Assembly (NCBI GenBank): GCA_964202965.1
Contig: CAXNKG010000052.1
Location: 1 to 9,606, forward strand
Source of the DNA: CAXNKG01 sp964202965
GTDB taxonomy: Bacteria; Acidobacteriota; Vicinamibacteria; Vicinamibacterales; UBA2999
DNA length: 9,606 nt
Direction: 5' to 3'
Below the pieces are notes generated by a model that saw only the letters and a list, made by a program, of their open reading frames with translations, searched no databases and was not told the origin of the DNA. Below are positions 1 to 5,366 of the stretch, one piece after another (the first letter of the stretch is position 1; every line of letters starts with the position of its first letter). The translations under genes were made by a program, and so were the position numbers.

Positions 1-464
1 GCCAGCGCGAGGTAGCTGCGGCTCGTCGTCGGCAGGTTCATCATCTCGTTCGAGTTGAGCGAGGTGCCCTGCTCCGTCTTGGTGACCTCGACGAGCGGCG
101 CCTCCCCCGTCACCGTGATCGACTCCTGCAGGCTGGCCACGGTCAGGCCGATGGCGAGCCGTGTTTCCGACCCGACCTGGATGGTGACCACCTGGCGGAA
201 CGTGCTGAATCCGGGCAGTGAGGCGACCACCTCGTACTGGGCCGGCGGCAGCAGCGGCAGCAGGAACGTTCCGTCCGCGTCGGTCGTCGCCTCGCGGGTG
301 AACCCGGTTTGCGGGTTGGTGGCGGTCACCGTCACGCCGGGCAGCACGCCCTTCGTTTCATCGGTGACGCTTCCGGAAATGGTCCCTTCGACACGTCCCT
401 GTGCGGCGGCCAGAACCGGAATCAGGATCACGAGCGCAGCGATGACGCTCAGTACTCTCTTCAT
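1..464 (-). CDS. TonB-dependent receptor (Oar-like), N-terminal part, runs off left edge
   Basis: Reading leftward from ATG at 464, the frame stays open to base 1, giving 154 residues with no stop, so the gene continues outside the window. Residues 1-21 are a signal peptide (basic MKR, hydrophobic core, AAA-QG cleavage region). Residues 28-118 form a carboxypeptidase-regulatory-like beta-sandwich (GxISGxVTDE, GVLPGVTVTATN, TDADGTFLLPLLPPAQYEV). Residues 118-154 begin a plug-like stretch (VTGEAPLVEV, then NEMMNLPTTSRSYLAL), the order seen in Oar-type outer-membrane receptors that take up ligands using TonB energy. The missing barrel means substrate cannot be judged. The start is supported by a GGGAGAG ribosome site and by an ATGA overlap with the stop of the lipocalin-like gene upstream, which suggests translational coupling. 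A secreted protein with only the regulatory-like domain is less likely, because the plug-like sequence follows directly. Confidence 0.88.
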   Translation of the reverse strand, partial: MKRVLSVIAALVILIPVLAAAQGRVEGTISGSVTDETKGVLPGVTVTATNPQTGFTREATTDADGTFLLPLLPPAQYEVVASLPGFSTFRQVVTIQVGSETRLAIGLTVASLQESITVTGEAPLVEVTKTEQGTSLNSNEMMNLPTTSRSYLAL

Positions 465-991
465 TTCATTCTCTCCCACATACGCAGAGTGACGCGTTCC
501 TTCCCGTCCTGCCCTTTTGCGAACGTGTTTAACGACAGCCGGTCCTGGCTGACTTCGACGAAGCGCTTCATCGCGTTGCCGATGTTGCGGGGATTGACGC
601 TCCCTTCAACATGATGGACGACGGACTGATCGTTCTCGTCGATGGTGTAGCGCCCGTAGTAAGCCGTGTAGCTCGAATACGCCTGCGCCTGTTCCTTCTC
701 CGTCATGGCGCCGTCGCCCTTCCGCGCGGGCCGCGTCTCGTCGCTATTCATGATCTGGACGTACATCCGGCCCTGCGCGTCGTACATGATGTAGCCGGCG
801 GGCGCCTTGCCCCGCGGACGCGTGGTCGGCCCGCTGCCGTCGACGACGCGCGTCTCGGCCCCGGTCATTTTCCACGTGCCGACAATGAGTCTGGCGACCT
901 GTCCGCGCGGCGCCTTCGGGGCTCCCTGCGCGAAGCAGACCGGCGCAACAGCCAGAGTCACAACCACCAGGACAAGAAGGCGCGCGCGCAT
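461..991 (-). CDS. Secreted lipocalin-like domain protein
   Basis: A 176-residue protein. I chose ATG at 991 over the longer frame start at 1033 because a clear GGGAGGTGG ribosome site lies about 8 bases upstream and the protein then begins with a good signal peptide (MRARLL, hydrophobic to about residue 19, CFA-QG). The mature part carries the signature of the lipocalin-like family (Pfam Lipocalin_5 type): LIVGTW at residues 35-40, then PAGYIMYDAQGRMYVQIM at 64-81, which resembles the family's GTW and GYxxYxxxGRM pattern. The following part (YTAYYGRYTIDE, VVHHVEGSVNPRNIG, RFVEVSQDRLSL) fits further strands of a small beta-barrel. The family has no well-established ligand. Its last codons overlap the TonB receptor start (ATGA), so the two are probably made together and may act on the same compound; that link is inference. 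Confidence 0.82.
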   Translation of the reverse strand: MRARLLVLVVVTLAVAPVCFAQGAPKAPRGQVARLIVGTWKMTGAETRVVDGSGPTTRPRGKAPAGYIMYDAQGRMYVQIMNSDETRPARKGDGAMTEKEQAQAYSSYTAYYGRYTIDENDQSVVHHVEGSVNPRNIGNAMKRFVEVSQDRLSLNTFAKGQDGKERVTLRMWERMK

Positions 992-1013
992 ACGTTCCAC
1001 CTCCCTCAACAGG

Positions 1014-1027
1014 CCGCTCTCAAGCGG
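1014..1027. repeat. Small perfect hairpin between fkbp and the lipocalin-like gene
   Basis: CCGCT (1014-1018), four-base loop, AGCGG (1023-1027). It lies in the 83-bp gap between the FKBP stop and the lipocalin-like start, 23 bases before that start. It lacks a T-run on either side, so a rho-independent terminator is not supported. It may be a 5'-leader structure or chance in GC-rich DNA. Confidence 0.25.
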
Positions 1028-1074
1028 TGGCAAAGGATACCCGGTTTGGAGGCGAAAAGGGCCGGAGATTAGAC

Positions 1075-1518
1075 CTACTGGACGTCGAGGAGTTCGACCT
1101 CGAAGACCAGCGTGGCGTTCGGAGGAATGACCGGCGGCGAGCCGCCGGTGCCATAGGCAAGTTCGGGAGGAAGCGTGAGGCGGCGCAGGCCGCCGACTTT
1201 CATGCCCACGACACCCTGGTCCCAGCCGCGGATGACCTGTCCCGCACCGAGGGTGAACGCGAAGGGCTGCCGGCCCACCGACGTCTCAAACTGCGTCCCC
1301 TTCTGTTCCGGACGCACCGGATCGTACAACCAGCCTGTGTAGTGCACCGACAGCCGCCGCAGCGGCGTGGCCTCGGCGCCGGTCCCGGCACGAACATCGG
1401 TCTGGGCGAACTCGCCGCGCGGCTGCGGCGTGGCCGAGGTCGGCGACGAACTCCCGCCGCCGCAGGACGCGGTCACCACCGCGAGAATCACGATCAGTGC
1501 GCGAAGCATCGACACCAT
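1075..1518 (-). CDS. FKBP-type peptidyl-prolyl cis-trans isomerase, lipoprotein
   Basis: Catalyses cis-trans isomerisation of peptide bonds before proline, probably in the periplasm. From ATG 1518 it is 147 residues (ATG 1509 would give 144). Residues 4-18 are hydrophobic and end at TASC, so Cys19 is a plausible lipidation site, though Thr at -3 is an imperfect lipobox. A Ser/Gly/Pro linker follows. Residues 50-147 are one FKBP domain: SVHYTGWLYD (57-66), TQFETS (75-80), PFAF (85-88), GQVIRGWDQGV (93-103), LPPELAYG (116-123), VIPPNATLVFEVELLDV (130-146). Most pocket residues of FKBP12 have matches (Y60, F77, F86, V95, I96, W99, Y122, I131, F139), but the usual Asp37 is Glu78 here. It lies 11 bp after the VKOR-thioredoxin gene on the same strand, suggesting a shared transcript for exported-protein folding. 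Much longer frame starts (to 1767) were dropped because they lie inside that gene. Confidence 0.92.
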   Translation of the reverse strand: MVSMLRALIVILAVVTASCGGGSSSPTSATPQPRGEFAQTDVRAGTGAEATPLRRLSVHYTGWLYDPVRPEQKGTQFETSVGRQPFAFTLGAGQVIRGWDQGVVGMKVGGLRRLTLPPELAYGTGGSPPVIPPNATLVFEVELLDVQ

Positions 1519-1529
1519 TGTATATGCCG

Positions 1530-2411
1530 CTACTTGATGCCGGCGGCCCCTGGAAACGCTGATGCGTCCGCGAGTTGGGCCAGGCTTAACACCTCTCCCA
1601 CGGTCGCCCGCCCGTTGATGATCCAGGTTGGATACGACTGGACGCCCGCGCTGGTGCAGGACGGCGCCTGCGGTGTACCTGGCCCTGCGGGGCTGCATTC
1701 GATATATGGAAGCCGATCTGCCGACGCGCCGAAGAGGCGCTTCTGCTCCTGGCAGTGTGGACACCACGACGCGCCGTAGAACAGGACGCCTTCGTCGGCC
1801 AGGTGCTCCGCCAGTGCGCGGATCGTCGGATCCTCAGGCCCGGTGGGCTCGGCCTGCGGAGCGACGTAGTTGGCGTGAAGCACGAAGATCACCAGGGCCG
1901 CCAGCACGCCTCGCCCGGCGGCCAGCCCCACCCATGAACGGTGCGCCATCTCAGGCGGACGCTGCACGACCACAAGCGCGAGCGCCGCGGTCATGAGTCC
2001 GAGCGACGTCAGACAGTACGGACACGCAGACCCGAGAATCGTGAGAGACACCACGGTCAGGTAGACGCTGTAGCAGACGCCGAAGAACGCGGCGGTCCAG
2101 GCATACGACCAGTGCCTGTCCGCCCGGCGGACGAACGCGATGGCGGCCATCCCGATGTAGGCCATCAGTCCCCAGACGGCCGTCGGCAGGCCGAGAAGCG
2201 TCGCCCAGCGGCTCGTGAGGACGGTGTCACATCCCCCGCCGGCGGCGCATCCCTGCACGGCGCCACCGCTGAATGCTGTCCACGACAGGTACCCCGTCAG
2301 GGCGATGCCCAGGACACTCAGGGCCAGCAGCGGCCAGTTGGGCGCCGGCCGGAGAGCGCGTGATTCAGGGGCGGTGTTCGACTGTCGCCGTGTCTTGGAT
2401 TTTTTGCTCAT
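1530..2411 (-). CDS. VKOR-thioredoxin fusion, membrane disulfide-forming protein
   Basis: A 293-residue homologue of bacterial vitamin K epoxide reductases, which pass electrons from periplasmic thiols to membrane quinone and so play the part of DsbB, with a fused thioredoxin-like domain playing DsbA. After a basic N-terminus there are about five membrane segments (roughly 26-48, 75-95, 103-125, 135-150, 162-182). The loop cysteines are C55 and C61 (GC-x5-CDTVLTSRWATLLGLP), the quinone-site pair is CPYC at 130-133, and the thioredoxin-type site is WCPHC with C217/C220, followed by the cis-proline at P261 (SYPTWIING). C239 and C252 could form another disulfide, as in other VKOR-thioredoxin fusions. 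All expected redox cysteines are present, so it should be active. The ribosome site at ATG 2411 is weak. It lies 51 bp after greB and 11 bp before the FKBP gene. Confidence 0.95.
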   Translation of the reverse strand: MSKKSKTRRQSNTAPESRALRPAPNWPLLALSVLGIALTGYLSWTAFSGGAVQGCAAGGGCDTVLTSRWATLLGLPTAVWGLMAYIGMAAIAFVRRADRHWSYAWTAAFFGVCYSVYLTVVSLTILGSACPYCLTSLGLMTAALALVVVQRPPEMAHRSWVGLAAGRGVLAALVIFVLHANYVAPQAEPTGPEDPTIRALAEHLADEGVLFYGASWCPHCQEQKRLFGASADRLPYIECSPAGPGTPQAPSCTSAGVQSYPTWIINGRATVGEVLSLAQLADASAFPGAAGIK

Positions 2412-2462
2412 GTGCTCGGGTCGAATAGTAGCAGGCCCAGTGTGGGCGTGGCGTGGGCGCTT

Positions 2463-3008
2463 CTAGTGAGAACGAGCCTTCGGCGCTGACTCGGCCCCGT
2501 GTGGTTCGATGAAGGGCTCAGTCGGAATGCGCTCGTAGCGCACGTCCAGGATCTGCAACTGCTCCGTCGTGCCCGGCGCGCGAAGAACCACCGAATCCCC
2601 CGGTCCGGCCTTCATCAGCGCGCGCGCCAGCGGCGACATCCAGCTGATGCAGCCGCGGTCCAGATCGACCTCGTCGAGGCCGACGACGCGCACGACCCGC
2701 TCCGTTCCGGCGGCGTTGGCGTAACGAACGGTCGCCCCGAAGAAGACCTGCGTCGCCGCCCGCCCTGCTCTCGGAGTTTCCGGATCCACCACTTCCGCGG
2801 CATCGATCCGTTTGGTGAGAAAGCGAATCCGCCGATCGATCTGGCGCAGCCGCTGCTTGCCGTACTTGTAGTCGGCGTTCTCGCTGCGATCGCCGTTGCT
2901 CGCCGCCCAGGCCACGACCTGTGTGACCGCAGGCCGTTCCCTGGTGAGCAGAAACCGCCGCTCGTCGCTGAGCCGCTGCAAGCCGCTCGGTGTGATGTAG
3001 TTCTTCAC
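2463..3008 (-). CDS. greB: Transcription elongation factor GreB
   Basis: Rescues backtracked RNA polymerase by stimulating transcript cleavage in its secondary channel. From GTG 3008 the product is 181 residues. The N-terminal coiled coil runs about 5-75 and contains the block VAWAASNGDRSENADYKYGK (about 32-51), very close to E. coli GreB and unlike GreA, with the acidic tip residues D40 and E43 that hold the catalytic metal. The C-terminal FKBP-like domain starts near VFFGATV (88-94) and includes the SPLARALMK block (125-133). About 20 extra residues follow the usual end and are proline- and charge-rich. I prefer the GTG because GreB homology (ITPSGLQRL) starts right there and because ATG 3116 would overlap the upstream gene by 77 bases; GTG leaves a 31-bp gap. 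It sits between a membrane-anchored unknown and the VKOR gene, all leftward. Confidence 0.94.
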   Translation of the reverse strand: MKNYITPSGLQRLSDERRFLLTRERPAVTQVVAWAASNGDRSENADYKYGKQRLRQIDRRIRFLTKRIDAAEVVDPETPRAGRAATQVFFGATVRYANAAGTERVVRVVGLDEVDLDRGCISWMSPLARALMKAGPGDSVVLRAPGTTEQLQILDVRYERIPTEPFIEPHGAESAPKARSH

Positions 3009-3039
3009 TCCGGCGAGCGGGGCTTCCGGCGGCGTCCTG

Positions 3040-3687
3040 CTACGTCGCGTCGATGGGCGCAAGACAGTCGACCTCCGGATCGGCTCGTAACGGCATCCAG
3101 CGGCCGAAGTCTCCATCGAGTCCGGCGACCATCAACACCGGCGAGATGGCGGCCGGGTCGAACGCGTCACGCGCTGACCCTTGCAGCAATCCCGACAGCT
3201 GCTGACGGAAGCGGTCGAACGCGGGTGCCGCCAGGAGCACGAAATACACGGCTCTCGGCCCCGCGGGCTCACTGATGCGCCGGTATCCCATACAGCGCGG
3301 CTCCCACGTCATCGACTCGAAACCGGCGTCCCGCGCGAGGCCCGCGATCGCCTCAGGCGCGACCGTGGCTGCAAACGCCCGATCGAATTCGCTGTACAGG
3401 AGAAGCGGGACGAGCGGTGCACTCGGGTAGTTCACGGACTCCCCGCCGCGCGAGAAGATCTCGCGGCCGAGCGATGCCGGGAGCTGCACCGGCGGGCTCA
3501 GCGCAAGCCATGAGCGGAAGGGATCGCCTGGAGGCTGCATCACGAGCGTCCATCCCGTGAGGCGCTCACGCGGAACGGCGAACGGCGCGGCGCGCGTGCT
3601 CCGGACCGAACGGACAAACAGCACGGCCACTATCGCGAGCGCCGCCAGTCCGATAACGACCTTCACCCATGACGATCGGCGTGCCAT
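3040..3687 (-). CDS. Membrane-anchored protein of unknown function
   Basis: I do not recognise this family. From ATG 3687 it has 215 residues; the start is backed by AGGGG about 8 bases upstream, better than at ATG 3702 or GTG 3723. Residues 1-7 are basic (MARRSSW) and residues 8-25 form one hydrophobic segment (VKVVIGLAALAIVAVLFV), consistent with an N-in membrane anchor or uncleaved signal. The remaining 190 residues are soluble, mixed alpha/beta in character, with SLGREIFSRGGESVNYPSAP (about 72-91), LLLYSEFDRAF, and a C-terminal part containing FDRFRQQLSGLL. Two cysteines occur (CMGYRRIS region and near the C-terminus, VDCLAPIDAT). No enzyme motif is evident. Being upstream of greB, VKOR and FKBP and probably periplasmic, it could be a client or partner of that folding pair, but this is only guilt by position. 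Confidence 0.75.
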   Translation of the reverse strand: MARRSSWVKVVIGLAALAIVAVLFVRSVRSTRAAPFAVPRERLTGWTLVMQPPGDPFRSWLALSPPVQLPASLGREIFSRGGESVNYPSAPLVPLLLYSEFDRAFAATVAPEAIAGLARDAGFESMTWEPRCMGYRRISEPAGPRAVYFVLLAAPAFDRFRQQLSGLLQGSARDAFDPAAISPVLMVAGLDGDFGRWMPLRADPEVDCLAPIDAT

Positions 3688-3740
3688 GTTCTGCCCCTGC
3701 ATTATCTGCCAACCGTTGGACACCCTTGTATCATCTGGAC
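3688..3740. promoter_or_regulatory. Divergent intergenic gap with an 11-bp palindrome
   Basis: These 53 bases separate the leftward membrane-anchored gene from the rightward oxygenase-like gene, so promoters or regulators for both must lie here or inside the coding ends. A perfect inverted repeat, CCAAC-C-GTTGG, occupies 3709-3719 and could be an operator half-site pair. A GATAAT (leftward strand, about 3700-3705) resembles a -10 box but lies too close to the start and lacks a partner -35. No convincing promoter is visible, and an 11-bp palindrome can occur by chance. Confidence 0.3.
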
Positions 3741-4802
3741 ATGAGCCAGCAACGCTCCTTGGTCGCCAGGCTGTGGGGCCGGCTCGGCATCGCCACGGCG
3801 CGCGATGCGGCTGCGCGTGCGGAGCGGGTCAACAGGCGCCTCGACCGCCACGATAAACGCGCCGAGCGCATCAGCGAGATTCTCGTCCGGCACGAGACGG
3901 AGGCGGCCGCCGGCGCGGCCGCGGCGGCTGATTTGACGGCGTCGGTCGCGAAGCTGCAGCAGGCGGTCGCAGCGGCAGGCGACCAGGCGAGTCTGCTGGC
4001 CCGCGCACGGAAAGAGGACCTGGCCTCGCTGGACGTCGTACCCCGCCTCGAGGAGGAACTCGAACGGGAGCATGCCGCCATCGAGGCCCACGTCGCGGGC
4101 GCGCTTGCGAGAGCCGTGGTTTCGGCGGACCCGTTTCCTCATGTCCTGATTGACCAGCTGCTGCCCACGCCGTTCTACAACAGGATTCTCGAGACGCTCC
4201 CCCCGGCCGACTACTGGCGGTCCAGCGGACGGGCGCGCGACTACTGGGAAATCAACACCGACGTGGGTCCGTGGCAGACGGAGGTCGTCTGGCGTTTCGT
4301 TGACCACCGGATCGTGGACCAGATGTTGCGGCCACGGCTCATCGCGGCCTTTCGCCACCACCTCGCGGACTACTGGCGGGACGGCTTCGGTCTGGATGGC
4401 GCCGCCGTGACGTATCACAATGACGAGGGACGCCTGCAGCTCCGGCGCAAGGGCTACCGGCTGCGCCCGCACCTGGACCCGCCGCATGCCGCGTTGACGG
4501 GACTCTTCTACCTGGCGCGTCCCGGCGACAACGCCAGATATGGGACGGGGCTGTACAAACCGTCCAGTCCCCTTCCTCTGAAGCGGAGCGGGATCTACTA
4601 CCCGGAAGACCACGGCATTGCGCTCGAGACCGTGACGACGGTCCCGTTTCACGCCAACACGCTGCTCGTGTGGATGACGTCGCTCGGCCCGCACGGCGCG
4701 GACCTCACGGCGCCGGACGTGCCGAAGTCGCTCGAGCGGTATACCTATCAGTTCCAGTTGGTGACGGACAGCGCGACCCGGCGGCGCGTCAAAGCGACGT
4801 AG
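3741..4802 (+). CDS. 2OG-Fe(II) oxygenase-like protein with N-terminal coiled coil
   Basis: A 353-residue protein from ATG 3741; the frame extends upstream to 3669 but that part would overlap the divergent gene and shows no homology. Residues about 20-120 are a charged, Ala-rich helical stretch (ERVNRRLDRHDKRAERISEI, then VPRLEEELEREHAAIEAHV) likely to form a coiled coil. Residues 131-153 (FPHVLIDQLLPTPFYNRILETLP) are the typical lead-in of 2-oxoglutarate/iron oxygenases. Candidate iron ligands are H244 and D246 in RPHLDPPH, and H318 in GPHGAD; R333 (ERYTYQFQ) is placed to bind 2-oxoglutarate. TGLFYLARPGD (253-263) and FHANTLLVWM (303-312) fit the double-stranded beta-helix core. The substrate is unknown; relatives hydroxylate proteins, sugars or small molecules. 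It is a single gene with no cytoplasmic partner nearby, its ribosome site is weak, and it converges on the cytochrome gene with only 3 bp between stops. Confidence 0.72.
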   Translation: MSQQRSLVARLWGRLGIATARDAAARAERVNRRLDRHDKRAERISEILVRHETEAAAGAAAAADLTASVAKLQQAVAAAGDQASLLARARKEDLASLDVVPRLEEELEREHAAIEAHVAGALARAVVSADPFPHVLIDQLLPTPFYNRILETLPPADYWRSSGRARDYWEINTDVGPWQTEVVWRFVDHRIVDQMLRPRLIAAFRHHLADYWRDGFGLDGAAVTYHNDEGRLQLRRKGYRLRPHLDPPHAALTGLFYLARPGDNARYGTGLYKPSSPLPLKRSGIYYPEDHGIALETVTTVPFHANTLLVWMTSLGPHGADLTAPDVPKSLERYTYQFQLVTDSATRRRVKAT

Positions 4803-4806
4803 CGCC
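4783..4806. terminator. Possible bidirectional hairpin across convergent stop codons
   Basis: GGCG-CGTC (4783-4790), loop AAAGC, GACG (4796-4799), three-base bulge, CGCC (4803-4806). The structure spans the end of the oxygenase-like gene and the last base of the cytochrome stop. No T-run follows on either strand, so an intrinsic terminator is weakly supported; it is the only candidate between these convergent genes. Confidence 0.25.
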
Positions 4807-5366
4807 TAGTAGGGATACCCTTGAAGCCTTCGCGTCTTGGGCTTCCACTCAGGCAGGGACGCGTATGCATCACCAATCGGCATCTTGACCTTGGGCAGAC
4901 TCTGCGCGTCGAGTACGGTGTCCTCCGGGATGACATCGTTGATGTACAGCAGGAAGGCCGTCAGCGCGTAGACTTCGTCGGGAGTCAGCGTCCTCTCTCT
5001 ACCCAGAGGCATGGCGCGATTGATGTAATCCCATACCGTCGTCGCGAATGGGGAGCGGAGCGGCAGTACTCGCGGCCGGTCCCAGATGTCGGCGTTGGCG
5101 GCAGGTGGCGCTTTCAAGATCGGAGCCAGGCCTCCGACCCCGGTGGCCCCGTGGCATGCCCCGCATCCCCTCTTTGCGTAGACCTGCGCGCCTTCCTTGG
5201 CGGTTCCGCGTCCCGGCGGCAGTTCTTCGCCCGTCGGGCCGATGGAGATGTCCCAGGTACGAAGTTCTTCTGCGCTGGGAGTGCTGCCTACGCCATACCT
5301 GGGCGATTGCGCCAGCGCGGTGCTCCCCAGGAGCAGCACGAGGGCGGCAAGCCTAAGCAAGCCCAT
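4806..5366 (-). CDS. Monohaem cytochrome c, probable electron acceptor of the SoxC-like enzyme
   Basis: Takes electrons from the partner molybdoenzyme and passes them to the respiratory chain, in the periplasm. From ATG 5366 it has 186 residues. That start has GGGAG about 8 bases upstream and gives a clean signal peptide (MGLLRLAALVLLLGSTALAQ); ATG 5381 is possible, while the frame up to 5660 lies inside soxC and is not coding. The haem site is CGACH (C68, C71, H72) in YAKRGCGACHGATGVGG, and the likely axial Met is M119 in RAMPLGRE. The segment before it (TWDISIGPTGEELPPGRGT) resembles SoxD-type subunits. It is much shorter than the dihaem SoxD of Paracoccus and has one haem site. It overlaps the end of soxC by 14 bases, strongly suggesting coupled translation and a physical partner. 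Confidence 0.9.
   Translation of the reverse strand: MGLLRLAALVLLLGSTALAQSPRYGVGSTPSAEELRTWDISIGPTGEELPPGRGTAKEGAQVYAKRGCGACHGATGVGGLAPILKAPPAANADIWDRPRVLPLRSPFATTVWDYINRAMPLGRERTLTPDEVYALTAFLLYINDVIPEDTVLDAQSLPKVKMPIGDAYASLPEWKPKTRRLQGYPY

Noticed and set aside
1027..1779. 250-codon rightward open frame over fkbp
   Set aside because: Antisense shadow; the leftward frame carries a full FKBP domain.
1941..2363. Rightward frames over the VKOR gene
   Set aside because: Arg/Gly/Pro-rich products without domains, opposite a clear VKOR-thioredoxin protein.
2441..2458. Short GTGGGCG direct repeat between greB and VKOR genes
   Set aside because: Two 7-base copies 4 bases apart in GC-rich DNA; too short to call a repeat element.
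3702..4694. 330-codon leftward open frame
   Set aside because: Antisense to the oxygenase-like gene; its product is rich in Arg and low in structure, with no family resemblance.
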